From an uncultured Oscillospiraceae bacterium (lineage in GTDB: Bacteria > Bacillota > Clostridia > Oscillospirales > JAAYXM01): a stretch of 64,000 bases of DNA. The position numbers and the translations under genes were made by a program. The stretch spans positions 33,309 to 97,308 of the forward strand of contig CAKSEF010000001.1 of NCBI GenBank assembly GCA_934446465.1. The letters run 5' to 3'. Below the pieces are notes generated by a model. It did no database searches, was not told where the DNA came from, and saw only the letters and a program-made list of their open reading frames with translations. Below, piece after piece: positions 51,973-61,267 of the stretch; the stretch's first letter is position 1; every line of letters begins with the position of its first letter.

Positions 51973-53445
51973 TTATATGCCGGAAAAGAACGTATTTATT
52001 TCATTGCGGGTTGAGTTCGTTTTTTCTTTTGCTTTATTGTATTCATATGGATATTTCGGGTTGAAAATTCGCTTTATAATCGATTTTTCCCTGTCTATAA
52101 GCTTTGTAACGCCGCCCGCTCCCGCGGACATTATCGTATGCAGTTCATCCATAATGTAGCTGTTGTAAAGACATTCGCATCCGGGTTTTGAATAGCCCAC
52201 ATTTTCAAGGTTTCCCGACATATATTTCTGCCTATACAGATAATATGGTTCATATCCTGCCTTTGCAAGCGCGTTCATTGCATACTCGACCATTTCCGCC
52301 GTCGTGTCATTTGTCGGCAGAAGATATTTTTCCTGTCGGAGAAACGACCCCTTTTTCAGTGCGAGTGAATGTACCGTTATATTCTCCGGATTCAGCGCAA
52401 TTACCTCTTCGACAGTCCTCCTGAAACTTTCAATATTATCCCCCGGAAGTCCCGCAATTAAGTCCGTATTTATTTCAAGTCCGCTCAGCGCACGGACATT
52501 CTCAACAGTTTTCACGACGTCCTCCGCCGTGTGCCGTCTGTCCATTGCTTTCAGAATGTCATCGTTCATTGTCTGCGGGTTTACGCTTATTCGGCTCGCG
52601 CCCATATCGCGTATTACCTCAATTTTTTCTCTGCTTATGGTATCGGGTCTTCCTCCCTCTACCGTATATTCATCGCAGTCCGAAACATCGAAGTTATTCC
52701 TTATAACCGTCATAACCCGCAGGAGTTCCTCTGCCGAAAGCGATGTCGGAGTCCCGCCTCCAATGTACGCGGAGCGCAGTTTTAAGCCGTTATCGGATGC
52801 TGTTTTTCCGAGCATTTTCAGCTCATATTCCAGCATATCCAAATATGGAGCTATTAAATGCCCCGCCTTTTCCACGGAGTGACTGACAAACGAGCAGTAT
52901 CTGCATCTTGACGCACAGAACGGTATTCCGACATACAACGAAAAATCGAGTTTTTTTGAGTTCTCGGAAACTTTTTTTGCGTGCATGGCGCATTTTACCG
53001 CGAGCTGTGCCCGCTTTGGAGACACGTAATAATCTTCTGTCATTTTAGCTGCCGATTCCTCGGCAGAAAGCCCCTCGGTCAAATATCTTGCTGCCACCTT
53101 TGACGGACGTATACCCGTGAGCGCGCCCCAGAGCGGAGGCTTTTCGAGCATCGGCACGCATGCGCGGTAGAGCGAGTTTTTAACCGCGCGCGACATACGG
53201 CGCTTAGTCTCGTTTTCATCGCACCCGCAGGTCGTTTCAAAAACCGAGGCATTTCCCGCCTCGCCGTTTATATGCACTGTTGCAGAGCACCTTATTCCGT
53301 CTTTTTCCGTGTGCATTTCAGAGATTATAAAACAGCCGTCCACGGGCTCATCTTCCGCAAAGGATGCGTGCGAATTGGGGAAGAGGCACATATACATCTG
53401 CTGTGCGGCAAATTTCAAGTCATGCCCTTTCAGGTAAAGCTTCAT
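51973..53445 (-). CDS. hemZ: HemZ-type radical-SAM coproporphyrinogen III dehydrogenase-like protein
   Basis: A 490-residue radical-SAM protein related to HemN/HemW. The radical-SAM motif is GIPFCASRCRYCSF (Cx3Cx2C, about 172-186), preceded by a roughly 165-residue N-terminal domain characteristic of HemZ. GGGTPTSL and EGGRPDTI (where HemN has EANP) are present. Assigned oxygen-independent coproporphyrinogen III oxidation is inherited from family naming; HemZ proteins also occur in organisms without haem synthesis, and no other haem gene is seen here. ATG overlaps the preceding hydrolase gene by 4 bp. Confidence 0.9.
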   Translation of the reverse strand: MKLYLKGHDLKFAAQQMYMCLFPNSHASFAEDEPVDGCFIISEMHTEKDGIRCSATVHINGEAGNASVFETTCGCDENETKRRMSRAVKNSLYRACVPMLEKPPLWGALTGIRPSKVAARYLTEGLSAEESAAKMTEDYYVSPKRAQLAVKCAMHAKKVSENSKKLDFSLYVGIPFCASRCRYCSFVSHSVEKAGHLIAPYLDMLEYELKMLGKTASDNGLKLRSAYIGGGTPTSLSAEELLRVMTVIRNNFDVSDCDEYTVEGGRPDTISREKIEVIRDMGASRISVNPQTMNDDILKAMDRRHTAEDVVKTVENVRALSGLEINTDLIAGLPGDNIESFRRTVEEVIALNPENITVHSLALKKGSFLRQEKYLLPTNDTTAEMVEYAMNALAKAGYEPYYLYRQKYMSGNLENVGYSKPGCECLYNSYIMDELHTIMSAGAGGVTKLIDREKSIIKRIFNPKYPYEYNKAKEKTNSTRNEINTFFSGI

Positions 53446-54074
53446 TTTCCTATCGCCTCTGCCATGTACATATTGCTTTTTCTCTCGCGCTCAAGCGTCG
53501 TTTCATCGCCGTGGCCTGGAAAAACTCGGTAATCTCCCTCAAGCATGTAGAGACGCTTTAAGGACTCCATCATTTCCTCAAAATTTCCGCCGTCAAGGTC
53601 GCATCTCCCGCATACGTCCCGAAACAGAGTATCGCCCGAAAAAATCGCATCTTCGCAGATTATGCACATACCGCCGTCTGTGTGGCCGGGCGTTGCGATA
53701 AATTCGAATGTCATATCCGCAACCTGTATTTTGTCCCCGTCGGAGACCTCAATATCGGCGGTAACGGGAGTGAAGCGTCTTGCCATGTGCATAGCCGTTG
53801 CCGCGCTTTTGTCTGCGCTTTGCATACGCTCGCGCTCTCCCTTTCCCGCAGCCACGAGCGCACCTGTTAATTTTTTCAGCTCGTTTACTGCCATTATATG
53901 GTCAAAATGCCCGTGTGTAATCATTATATACTCTATTTTCACACCGAGCATTGTCGCCTCGTTCAATATTCTGTCGGCCTCAAAGCCCGGGTCTATCACA
54001 ACGCCGTGTTTTCCGCTGTATGCTATATAGCAGTTGGTCGCGATAAGCCCCACCGTAACCGTATGTACATTCAT
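53442..54074 (-). CDS. Metallo-beta-lactamase-fold hydrolase (YqgX/glyoxalase II-like)
   Basis: A 210-residue hydrolase. The metal motif THGHFDHI (HxHxDH, about 53-60), ATPGHTDGGM (about 130-139) and FSGDTLF (about 150-156) and the final FPGHGDETTL give a complete binuclear zinc site. Single-domain members like this are usually called glyoxalase II-like or YcbL/YqgX; the true substrate is often a thioester. Sandwiched between dtd and hemZ with 4-bp overlaps on both sides, hence translationally coupled. Confidence 0.92.
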   Translation of the reverse strand: MNVHTVTVGLIATNCYIAYSGKHGVVIDPGFEADRILNEATMLGVKIEYIMITHGHFDHIMAVNELKKLTGALVAAGKGERERMQSADKSAATAMHMARRFTPVTADIEVSDGDKIQVADMTFEFIATPGHTDGGMCIICEDAIFSGDTLFRDVCGRCDLDGGNFEEMMESLKRLYMLEGDYRVFPGHGDETTLERERKSNMYMAEAIGK

Positions 54075-54523
54075 TTGTTAATTCCCTCCGTATCCATGAC
54101 TATGGTAACCGGCCCGTCGTTCACGGACTCAACCTCCATATATGCCCCGAATACTCCCGTTTCAACCTTATAACCCGCTTCACGGAGAAGCGTCGTAAAA
54201 TAGTCATAAAGCGGTTTTGCAAGTTCGGGGCGCGCGGCCTCCGTAAAGCTCGGGCGGTTGCCCTTTGCCGTGTTTGCATATAGTGTGAAGTTTGACACGA
54301 CAAGCATTGAGCCTCTGACCTGCGAACACGACAGATTGAGTTTTTCCTCAGAGTCCTCAAATATACGCATCATTGAAATCTTTTTTGCAAGGTATTCGGC
54401 GTCGCTTTCCGAGTCGCTTACCGAAACACCGAGTATTATAAGAAGTCCGTGTGAAATTTCGGAATAAGTCGCGCCGTCTGTTATGACCCTTGCGGACTTA
54501 ACCCGTGTTATTACTGCTTTCAA
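54071..54523 (-). CDS. dtd: D-aminoacyl-tRNA deacylase
   Basis: A 150-residue enzyme, standard DTD length. GSMLVVSNFTLYA (about 78-90; family motif SQFTLxA) and the C-terminal NDGPVTI (family NxGPVT) form the active-site pockets. MKAVITRVKSARVI at the N-terminus is likewise typical. It removes D-amino acids and glycine mischarged on tRNAs. In B. subtilis dtd also directly follows rel, as here (12-bp gap). Confidence 0.96.
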   Translation of the reverse strand: MKAVITRVKSARVITDGATYSEISHGLLIILGVSVSDSESDAEYLAKKISMMRIFEDSEEKLNLSCSQVRGSMLVVSNFTLYANTAKGNRPSFTEAARPELAKPLYDYFTTLLREAGYKVETGVFGAYMEVESVNDGPVTIVMDTEGINK

Positions 54524-54535
54524 ATTTTACCCTCC

Positions 54536-56716
54536 TCAGGCGCGGGTGCGTTTAACATCTATCACACCCGATATCGAATGAAGCTTATTCATTACAAATT
54601 CAAGCTGTTCCTTGCCGTTTGTGTTCATCACTATATTGATTATTGCATAGCCGTCGCCGAGCCTGCGTGCGTCCATTTGGTGGACGGGTACTTTCAGGTT
54701 ATTGAGCGCCGTGGCTATATCCATAAAAAGACCTTCCCTGTCTTTTGCCGATACTTGGAGAGACGTCTGGAATTTATCTTTTATGTCATCCGCCCATGAA
54801 ACGCAAATCCAGCGCGAGAGGTCATCTGAATTTTTCATTGCGTTTGTTACGTTTTTACAGTCGGAGCGGTGGACGGAAACACCGTAACCGCGCGTGATAA
54901 ATCCGATGATTGAGTCGCCGGGTATAGGTGTGCAGCATCTGGCAAATTTTACAAGGCAGTTTTCTACCCCCGGAACTATTACGCCGGAATTTGATGTTTT
55001 CGGTTTCGGCCCCGCCGCAATTTTTTCTTTGACTATTTCGTCCTCGTTTGTCGGGCGCGGTGCGTTCTTCTGCTTTTCCGCACGTATTTTGTTGATTACA
55101 CGGCTGAGCTTTATACCGCCGTAGCCGAGGCTTGCGTACATCTCGTCTTTCTGTTTGAAGGACATTTTCTGGGAAACGGCACCGATAATTTCATCTTCCT
55201 CGTCTGCCGAAAGCGATATTCCCTCGCGCTTGAGGGCGCGTTCAAGTTCGGTGCGCCCGCGCTCTATATTTTCTTCGCGGCATTCTTTTTTGAACCACTG
55301 CTTTATCTTATTCCGCGCCTCGCCCGTCTTGACTGTTTTAATCCAGTCGCGGCTCGGGCCCTTACTTGCGTTTGAGGTTAATACCTCGACTATTTCACCG
55401 TTTTTCAGCTTATAATCGAGCTGAACCATTCGCCCGTTTACTTTTGCGCCTACCATTTTATTTCCTACCGCGGAGTGTATCGAGTAAGCAAAATCTATCG
55501 GGTTTGAGCCTGCCGGAAGGCTTATAACGTCTCCGTTCGGCGTAAACACGAAAACCTCGTCGCTGAACATATCCGTTTTTAGAGAGCTTACGAAGTCCTC
55601 GTCCTCTACTTCCTGATTTTCAAGAAGACGTCTCACCCACGCGAGCTTTTCTTCGAGGTTGCTCTTGCCGACAACGCCCGATTTATACTTCCAGTGCGCG
55701 GCGATACCGTATTCCGCCGTCTGGTGCATATCGCGCGTTCGTATCTGCACCTCGAACGGTATTCCCTCGCGTCCGATTACGGTTGTATGGAGCGACTGGT
55801 ACATATTCGGCTTAGGCGTGCTTATATAATCCTTGAATCTTCCCGGTATGGGTCTGTACATATCGTGGATATATCCGAGGACATTATAGCAGTCCGCGAC
55901 CGTATCAACTATTACGCGCATTGCGTAAAGGTCGTACACTTCATCGATTGTTTTATGCTGTGTATACATTTTGCGGTAAATACTGTAAATGTGCTTAACT
56001 CGGCTCTGAACCTCGCCGTTTATTCCTGCTTCATGAAGTCGCTCAATCATGCGTTCCTTAATGTGTCCGAGAAATTCTTCCCGCTCCTCGCGTCTCTTTT
56101 CCAATTCCTCGGTAATCTCGGCGTACCCGACCGGGTCGAGACAGCGGAGCGAGCGGTCTTCAAGCTCCCACTTTATCTTCTGCATTCCGAGTCTGTGAGC
56201 CAGCGGTGCGTATACTTCCATTGTTTCGAGCGCTTTTTCACGCTGTTTTTCAGGCTTGTGGAACTCAATCGTCCGCATATTGTGGAGGCGGTCGGCTATC
56301 TTGATAAGTATGACGCGTATGTCCTTACCCATGGCAAGGAACATCTTTCTCAGGTTTTCAATCTGTGCTTCTTCCTTGCTCGTATACGGCATTTTTGTGA
56401 GCTTGGAAACGCCTTCGACTATGTCGGCCACTTCTTTCCCGAATTTCGCACGGATTTTGTCATAGCCGACTTCGGTGTCCTCTATGCAGTCGTGGAGGAG
56501 CGCCGCAACGATGGAATCTGTATCGAGCCCCATCTCGGCAACTATTTCCGCAACGGATATCGGGTGCGTAACGTAGTCGCTCCCGTCGCGCCTTTTTTGA
56601 CCGTTGTGTGCGTCTATTGCGCACTGCATGGCTTCGCGCACAACTGCCTCGTTAAAATTAGGCATATAGCTTCTGAGCTTTTCTATAAGCGCCTCGCATC
56701 TTTCATCAAGTCCCAT
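54536..56716 (-). CDS. rel: Bifunctional (p)ppGpp synthetase/hydrolase Rel
   Basis: A 726-residue RelA/SpoT homologue. ATG 56716 follows GGGAGAAG at 9 nt; TTG 56737 lies inside recJ. Domains in order: HD hydrolase (about 40-190; AALLHDCIEDT and the following metal sites intact), synthetase (about 230-345; GRFKDYISTPKPN, YQSLHTTV), TGS (about 395-455; VFTPNGDVISLPAGSNPIDFAY), a zinc-finger-like CCTPIPGD region (about 565-580) and a C-terminal ACT domain. Both catalytic halves look functional, as in most Firmicutes. Between recJ and dtd; the apt gene found here in Bacillus is missing. Confidence 0.97.
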   Translation of the reverse strand: MGLDERCEALIEKLRSYMPNFNEAVVREAMQCAIDAHNGQKRRDGSDYVTHPISVAEIVAEMGLDTDSIVAALLHDCIEDTEVGYDKIRAKFGKEVADIVEGVSKLTKMPYTSKEEAQIENLRKMFLAMGKDIRVILIKIADRLHNMRTIEFHKPEKQREKALETMEVYAPLAHRLGMQKIKWELEDRSLRCLDPVGYAEITEELEKRREEREEFLGHIKERMIERLHEAGINGEVQSRVKHIYSIYRKMYTQHKTIDEVYDLYAMRVIVDTVADCYNVLGYIHDMYRPIPGRFKDYISTPKPNMYQSLHTTVIGREGIPFEVQIRTRDMHQTAEYGIAAHWKYKSGVVGKSNLEEKLAWVRRLLENQEVEDEDFVSSLKTDMFSDEVFVFTPNGDVISLPAGSNPIDFAYSIHSAVGNKMVGAKVNGRMVQLDYKLKNGEIVEVLTSNASKGPSRDWIKTVKTGEARNKIKQWFKKECREENIERGRTELERALKREGISLSADEEDEIIGAVSQKMSFKQKDEMYASLGYGGIKLSRVINKIRAEKQKNAPRPTNEDEIVKEKIAAGPKPKTSNSGVIVPGVENCLVKFARCCTPIPGDSIIGFITRGYGVSVHRSDCKNVTNAMKNSDDLSRWICVSWADDIKDKFQTSLQVSAKDREGLFMDIATALNNLKVPVHQMDARRLGDGYAIINIVMNTNGKEQLEFVMNKLHSISGVIDVKRTRA

Positions 56717-56721
56717 AGTTC

Positions 56722-58758
56722 TTATCTTCTCCCGCAATTCTTAAGTACTGTATATATTTTAGAATCGTTCAAATCCACTTTATTATTGTGGTCGGCTATG
56801 CGAATTTCAAGATTAACCCCGTCGCAGTCATACGACATAAGCCCTACCTCGGAGAAAATCTCCAATGCGGTCAGGAATTTTTTTAACGTAATCCCGCGGT
56901 CTGACTCATAGACCCTGCGTTTTGAGGAAACGAGCGGGGCCTCGCGCGGAAAGTCGGTGCGCGTAATTGCGCGCCAGATTTTTCCGAGTTCGGAGTATTC
57001 GATGTTTTCCGCGTCCTCCGCATCGCCTTTTCTGAGCTTTTCCAGATTTATAATCGCAAGTCTGGTCTCATCAATATCGTTTTGGCACGGGCGTGCATCT
57101 TTGATATGGAGCTGCACGTTCTCGCCGCGGAAAACGTTTATTTCCGGCGTGAACGCTATATCGGCATAGTCGTCCTCCGAAAACGGCAGGCTTGAAGCTT
57201 CTTTACCGAAATATACGCACGCGAACGTCCCCGCATGTTCAACCGTTATTTTTGTATGACGGTTTCCGCCTATCGGAGTTATTTTTGCCACTCTGCACTT
57301 ATTCAGCCTTAAAATCGGAGCTTCGTTCATTTTCCCGTAAGGTTCCAACTGTTTGAGCGCGCGGAGCTGGCTTATTGTGAGTTCACTGCTGTCTGTCTCA
57401 AAGTCTATTCCGAGTTTCGGAACGTAGTTTTCCATATCATCCTGAAGCTCACTGCTCAATCGGTTCCTGAACTCGTCTATTTTTTCGCGCTCGATAACTA
57501 TTCCCGCGGCAAGGTCATGACCCCCGAATTTAACGAGCAGGTCGGAGCATTTTCCGAGTGCGCTGTGCAGGCTTACACCGTCGACGCTTCTTCCCGAACC
57601 GCGACAGTTACCGTCCTCCTCGGATATGAGCATAACCGGTTTTCGGAGCTTATTGCACAGACGCGAAGCAACAATCCCGAGAACACCGTGATGCCAGCCT
57701 TCTCCCGACAGTACCACAGCATTCATCTCCCCGTATTGCGGATTTTTCTCCAAAATTGCAAACGCCTGCTCCATCATATTGCTTTCGCAGGCCTGTCTTT
57801 TTCTGTTCATATCGCCGAGCGTCTGCGCAAGGCTTTGAGCATTCCTTTCGTCCGCAAAAAGAAGTTCAAGCGCGAGAGATGCGCTTCCCATTCTTCCCGC
57901 CGCGTTTATTCTCGGGCCTATAAGGAAACCTATCGCTCCCGCCGTCAGCTCCGTATTTTTTGAGCCCGCCTCGCGCAGCAATGCCGTAATTCCCGCATCG
58001 TTTCCGGATGATATAGCGAGAAGCCCCTCTGCAACGATTGCTCTGTTCTCGTCAATTATGGGCATAACATCCGCAACAGTTCCTATACACACATACGGAA
58101 GATATCTTTTAATAACATCGGCATCACCGCCGCTTAGTGCGCAAACAAGCTTAAACGCAACTCCGACACCCGCAAGCCCCGAAAACGGATATTCGCAGTC
58201 GTCTCGGTTCGGATTCAGCACGGCGCACACATCGGGTATTTTTTCTCCGCATTTATGGTGGTCTGTAATAACTATATCTATTCCGCGTTTTTTTGCGTAT
58301 TCCGTTTCTTCAATAGCAGTTATTCCCGTATCGACCGTTATGACAAGCTTAACTCCCTTATCGAAGAGTAAATCAATCGCGCTCTCCGAGACACCGTATC
58401 CGTCCTCAATCCTGTCGGGTATGTAATACGTACAATCCGCCCCGATGCTCTTCAAATAATGCAGAAGCGTGTATGTGGCAGTTACGCCGTCGGCGTCATA
58501 GTCGCCGTAGACCGCGATTTTTTCGTTTTCATCGACAGCGCGCCGTATGCGCCGAACCGCCTTATCCATATCGCGCATCAAAAACGGGTCATGGAGTGCG
58601 GATACATCCTTATCCAAAAACTTTCGCGCCTCTTGCGCTGTTTTTATACCGCGCACTGCGAGAAGCTTTGCGGGAAGCGATGAAATACCAAGCTCCCGCA
58701 TGAGGCAGGAAACCGCATTTTCATCGTACCTGCCCGTAATCCATTCGGTAATATTCAT
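56722..58758 (-). CDS. recJ: Single-stranded-DNA exonuclease RecJ
   Basis: A 678-residue 5'-3' exonuclease. ATG 58758 follows AAGGAA at 9 nt. DHH domain: VYGDYDADGVTATYTL (about 78-93), TVDTGI, VITDHHKCG (about 160-168, the DHH motif); DHHA1: GWHHGVLGIVASRL and CRGSGRSVDG and FGGHDLAAGI (about 360-430); OB fold and C-terminal region follow. It digests ssDNA in recombination and mismatch repair. First gene of the minus-strand block, with its own promoter. Confidence 0.96.
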   Translation of the reverse strand: MNITEWITGRYDENAVSCLMRELGISSLPAKLLAVRGIKTAQEARKFLDKDVSALHDPFLMRDMDKAVRRIRRAVDENEKIAVYGDYDADGVTATYTLLHYLKSIGADCTYYIPDRIEDGYGVSESAIDLLFDKGVKLVITVDTGITAIEETEYAKKRGIDIVITDHHKCGEKIPDVCAVLNPNRDDCEYPFSGLAGVGVAFKLVCALSGGDADVIKRYLPYVCIGTVADVMPIIDENRAIVAEGLLAISSGNDAGITALLREAGSKNTELTAGAIGFLIGPRINAAGRMGSASLALELLFADERNAQSLAQTLGDMNRKRQACESNMMEQAFAILEKNPQYGEMNAVVLSGEGWHHGVLGIVASRLCNKLRKPVMLISEEDGNCRGSGRSVDGVSLHSALGKCSDLLVKFGGHDLAAGIVIEREKIDEFRNRLSSELQDDMENYVPKLGIDFETDSSELTISQLRALKQLEPYGKMNEAPILRLNKCRVAKITPIGGNRHTKITVEHAGTFACVYFGKEASSLPFSEDDYADIAFTPEINVFRGENVQLHIKDARPCQNDIDETRLAIINLEKLRKGDAEDAENIEYSELGKIWRAITRTDFPREAPLVSSKRRVYESDRGITLKKFLTALEIFSEVGLMSYDCDGVNLEIRIADHNNKVDLNDSKIYTVLKNCGRR

Positions 58759-58789
58759 TGCTAACATTTCCTTTATTGTTTATGAATAT

Positions 58790-58818
58790 AGTATAACAAA
58801 TTACGCTGAAAATTACAA
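58790..58818 (-). promoter_or_regulatory. Predicted sigma-A promoter of recJ
   Basis: Minus strand TTGTAA (58818-58813), 17-bp spacer, TATACT (58795-58790), 32 bp before the recJ ATG. Confidence 0.6.
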
Positions 58819-58843
58819 CCTGTGCCGAAGTTATGTTTTTCTC

Positions 58844-58872
58844 TTTTCAAATCAATGTACATGGTGTATAAT
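58844..58872 (+). promoter_or_regulatory. Predicted sigma-A promoter of the YihY/BrkB gene
   Basis: TTTTCA (58844-58849), 17-bp spacer, TATAAT (58867-58872); the -35 is imperfect (4 of 6). Divergent from the recJ promoter. Confidence 0.5.
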
Positions 58873-58908
58873 ATGAAAAAACAATCTTTTTAGGCGGAGA
58901 GTGATTCT

Positions 58909-59769
58909 GTGTCTTTTTTCAAAAAACTCTTGCAGGAAAGCCGTTTTTCTAAGATCTTTGATTTAATCGGCTCGGTCATCGAGCGTTTTTATAAGCATAA
59001 CATAGGCTATGTCGGCGGTCAGATTGCATACTTCTTTATTCTTTCGATATTCCCGTTTCTCATTTTCATCAACGCGCTGATTGCTTCGTTCAATATTCCG
59101 GGTGAGACGGTTTTTAACGTGCTGGACCCGTTTATGCCGGAGCGCATTGTTTCGTTTATTGCGAGGTATATCGAGTACATCAACTCTCAAAACAGCGTGA
59201 CACTTCTCTCAATAGGTATTATCATCGCAATTTTTTCGTCGTCAAAATCGGTGCGTTCGCTTGCAAGCGCTTTTAACAAGGCATATGAGGTACCGTCCCG
59301 CAGGGGCTTCTTCGCCCAAGTTGCTTTTTCCATGCTTTTTATATTTCTTTTCGGAATTATACTTCTTGCCTGCATCGTTATCGTTGCGTTCGGAAACAGT
59401 TTTATAACAAAGCTTATAAGCCAGATAACCGTCTCGTTTAAATTCATCGACCTGCTGACCGTCTGGCGCTGGGTAACAATGTCGGCGGTTCTGTTTCTTA
59501 TTATCCTGTTTCTCTATAAAATACTGCCGTCGGCAAAAATCAAATTTTCGGAAGCCGTTCCCGGCGCGCTTTTCTCGCTTGTCGGGATACTCATTCTGAT
59601 TCTTATTTTTTCCGTGTATGTAAACAATTTCATTTCGTATGTGTCCTTCTACGGCTCAATCGGCGCGGTTATGCTTCTCATGCTGTGGATGTACTTTGCG
59701 GGGATTGTTATCGTTCTCGGCGCTGAAATTAACAGCGCACTTTCGGAAATGAAAAAGGACAAAACATAA
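58909..59769 (+). CDS. YihY/BrkB family membrane protein
   Basis: A 286-residue protein with about six hydrophobic helices (roughly 35-58, 95-115, 140-165, 180-205, 215-238, 248-272). GGQIAYFFILSIFPFLIF and later SSSKSVRSLASAFNKAYEV are characteristic of the YihY/BrkB family, once misnamed ribonuclease BN. Function is unsettled; transport or envelope roles have been suggested. GTG start with GGCGGAGAG 8 nt upstream. Monocistronic between a promoter and a bidirectional terminator. Confidence 0.93.
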   Translation: MSFFKKLLQESRFSKIFDLIGSVIERFYKHNIGYVGGQIAYFFILSIFPFLIFINALIASFNIPGETVFNVLDPFMPERIVSFIARYIEYINSQNSVTLLSIGIIIAIFSSSKSVRSLASAFNKAYEVPSRRGFFAQVAFSMLFIFLFGIILLACIVIVAFGNSFITKLISQITVSFKFIDLLTVWRWVTMSAVLFLIILFLYKILPSAKIKFSEAVPGALFSLVGILILILIFSVYVNNFISYVSFYGSIGAVMLLMLWMYFAGIVIVLGAEINSALSEMKKDKT

Positions 59770-59783
59770 AACTTATACAAACA

Positions 59784-59814
59784 AAAGGAGCTTCGGCAAA
59801 ACCGAAGCTCCTTT
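59784..59814 (+). terminator. Bidirectional terminator between the YihY gene and the phosphohexomutase gene
   Basis: AAAGGAGCTTCGG / CCGAAGCTCCTTT, 13-bp perfect stem, 5-nt loop, between convergent stops. Confidence 0.88.
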
Positions 59815-59841
59815 CGTTTATCAATCAGAGGACTCGTGTTG

Positions 59842-61248
59842 TCAAATTTTAAGGAAGGCACGCATTTTCTCAATCATTTCATCTGCGCGTTCTTTTGAAT
59901 CCATCTCGCAGAAAATACGAATTAGCGGTTCTGTGCCCGAGAAACGGCCGATTATCCACCCGCCGTCTTTGAAGCGTATCTTTACGCCGTCCGCACGGCT
60001 GACTCTCTCGACCTCGATTCCGAAGTCGGGTATTTTTTCTTCTTCGTAGAGTACACGGCGTATCTCCTCTTTCTTTTCGGCGGAGAACTTTGTATCGAAC
60101 TCCGACATCTGCATATAGCCGTATTTTTCGTAAATCTCGGCAAGCATATCGGAGAGGTGTTTGCCCGTAACGCAAATCATTTCAACAAGGAGTGATGAAG
60201 CGAAAATTCCGTCCTTGCCGCGGATATGTCCGCGAATGGTAAGACCGCCGGATGACTCGCCTCCGAGAAGCGCATCCGTTTTTTCCATCATGCTGCTTAT
60301 ATGCTTGAAGCCTACGGGAACCTCGTGGCACTTCTGCCCGAAATCCTCGGCCACTTTATCGAGTATACATGTAGTCGCAACGTTTCTTACGACATCACCG
60401 CGCCAGCCCTTATATTTGAGGAGGTAGTAATAGAGAAGGAGCATAACCTCGTTGGGGTGGATAAACCTTCCCTTTTCATCAATTATGCCGATACGGTCAG
60501 CGTCTCCGTCTGTTCCTATTCCGAGGTCGTAACCGTCTTCCACAACCATAGCGGAGAGCTTTTCAAGCGTATGCGCGGACGGTGAAGGAAGTCTTCCGCC
60601 GAAGAGCGTATCATGGCGGTCGTTGATTATATCAACATCGCAGCGCGCCGTCATCAGAACCGTCTGGAGTGCGGTTCTCGAAACGCCGAACATCGGGTCG
60701 AGCAAAATACGCATATGCGCGTTTCTTATTGCTTCCATGTCTATCATGCCTATTATGCTGTCAATGTATGAGTTATAGAGGTCGGCAATCTTAATTATTC
60801 CCTTTTTAATGCCTTCCTCAAACGGGATTGAGCGAACGGTAAGACCGTGCTCAATTTTCTTTTCAAATTCGCGCGTAACCTCGATATCGGCGTCCTTACC
60901 GCCCTCCGTGAACACCTTAATTCCGTTGTATTCAGCGGGGTTATGACTTGCCGTTATCGCCATTCCGTAAGGTGTTTTAAGAGTCTTTACGCCGTACATT
61001 ACAAGCGGAGTCGGAGCTATTCTGTCGATAAAATGAACGGTTACGCCGTTTCCGGCAAGGACTTCCGCAACCCATTTTGCGGCAAAATCCGAGAGAAAAC
61101 GCCTGTCATATCCGATTACTATTCCCTCGTTCTCGCGTTTCATTTCAATAACTTCATCGGCTATCGCCTGTGCAAGAGATGTAATATTCGACTTAATAAA
61201 TTCATCGCCTATTACGGCACGCCAACCGCCTGTTCCAAATTTAATCAT
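59842..61248 (-). CDS. Phosphoglucomutase/phosphomannomutase-family enzyme
   Basis: A 468-residue alpha-D-phosphohexomutase. The four family elements are present: catalytic Ser in TASHNPAEYNG (about 97-107), metal loop DGDADRIG (about 240-247), sugar loop GGESSGG (about 325-331) and phosphate-binding RFSGTEPLIRI (about 437-447). It interconverts hexose-1- and hexose-6-phosphates; exact sugar not predictable. It starts 19 bp after the GHMP kinase gene, so the pair is probably one operon for activating a sugar to its 1-phosphate and feeding glycolysis or polymer synthesis. Confidence 0.93.
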   Translation of the reverse strand: MIKFGTGGWRAVIGDEFIKSNITSLAQAIADEVIEMKRENEGIVIGYDRRFLSDFAAKWVAEVLAGNGVTVHFIDRIAPTPLVMYGVKTLKTPYGMAITASHNPAEYNGIKVFTEGGKDADIEVTREFEKKIEHGLTVRSIPFEEGIKKGIIKIADLYNSYIDSIIGMIDMEAIRNAHMRILLDPMFGVSRTALQTVLMTARCDVDIINDRHDTLFGGRLPSPSAHTLEKLSAMVVEDGYDLGIGTDGDADRIGIIDEKGRFIHPNEVMLLLYYYLLKYKGWRGDVVRNVATTCILDKVAEDFGQKCHEVPVGFKHISSMMEKTDALLGGESSGGLTIRGHIRGKDGIFASSLLVEMICVTGKHLSDMLAEIYEKYGYMQMSEFDTKFSAEKKEEIRRVLYEEEKIPDFGIEVERVSRADGVKIRFKDGGWIIGRFSGTEPLIRIFCEMDSKERADEMIEKMRAFLKI

Positions 61249-61267
61249 GGTATGTACCTCCTAAATA

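Noticed and set aside
55694..56911. Plus-strand frame of about 405 codons opposite rel/recJ
   Set aside because: It is a mirror of strongly conserved rel codons, has no ribosome binding site and its product is composition-biased.
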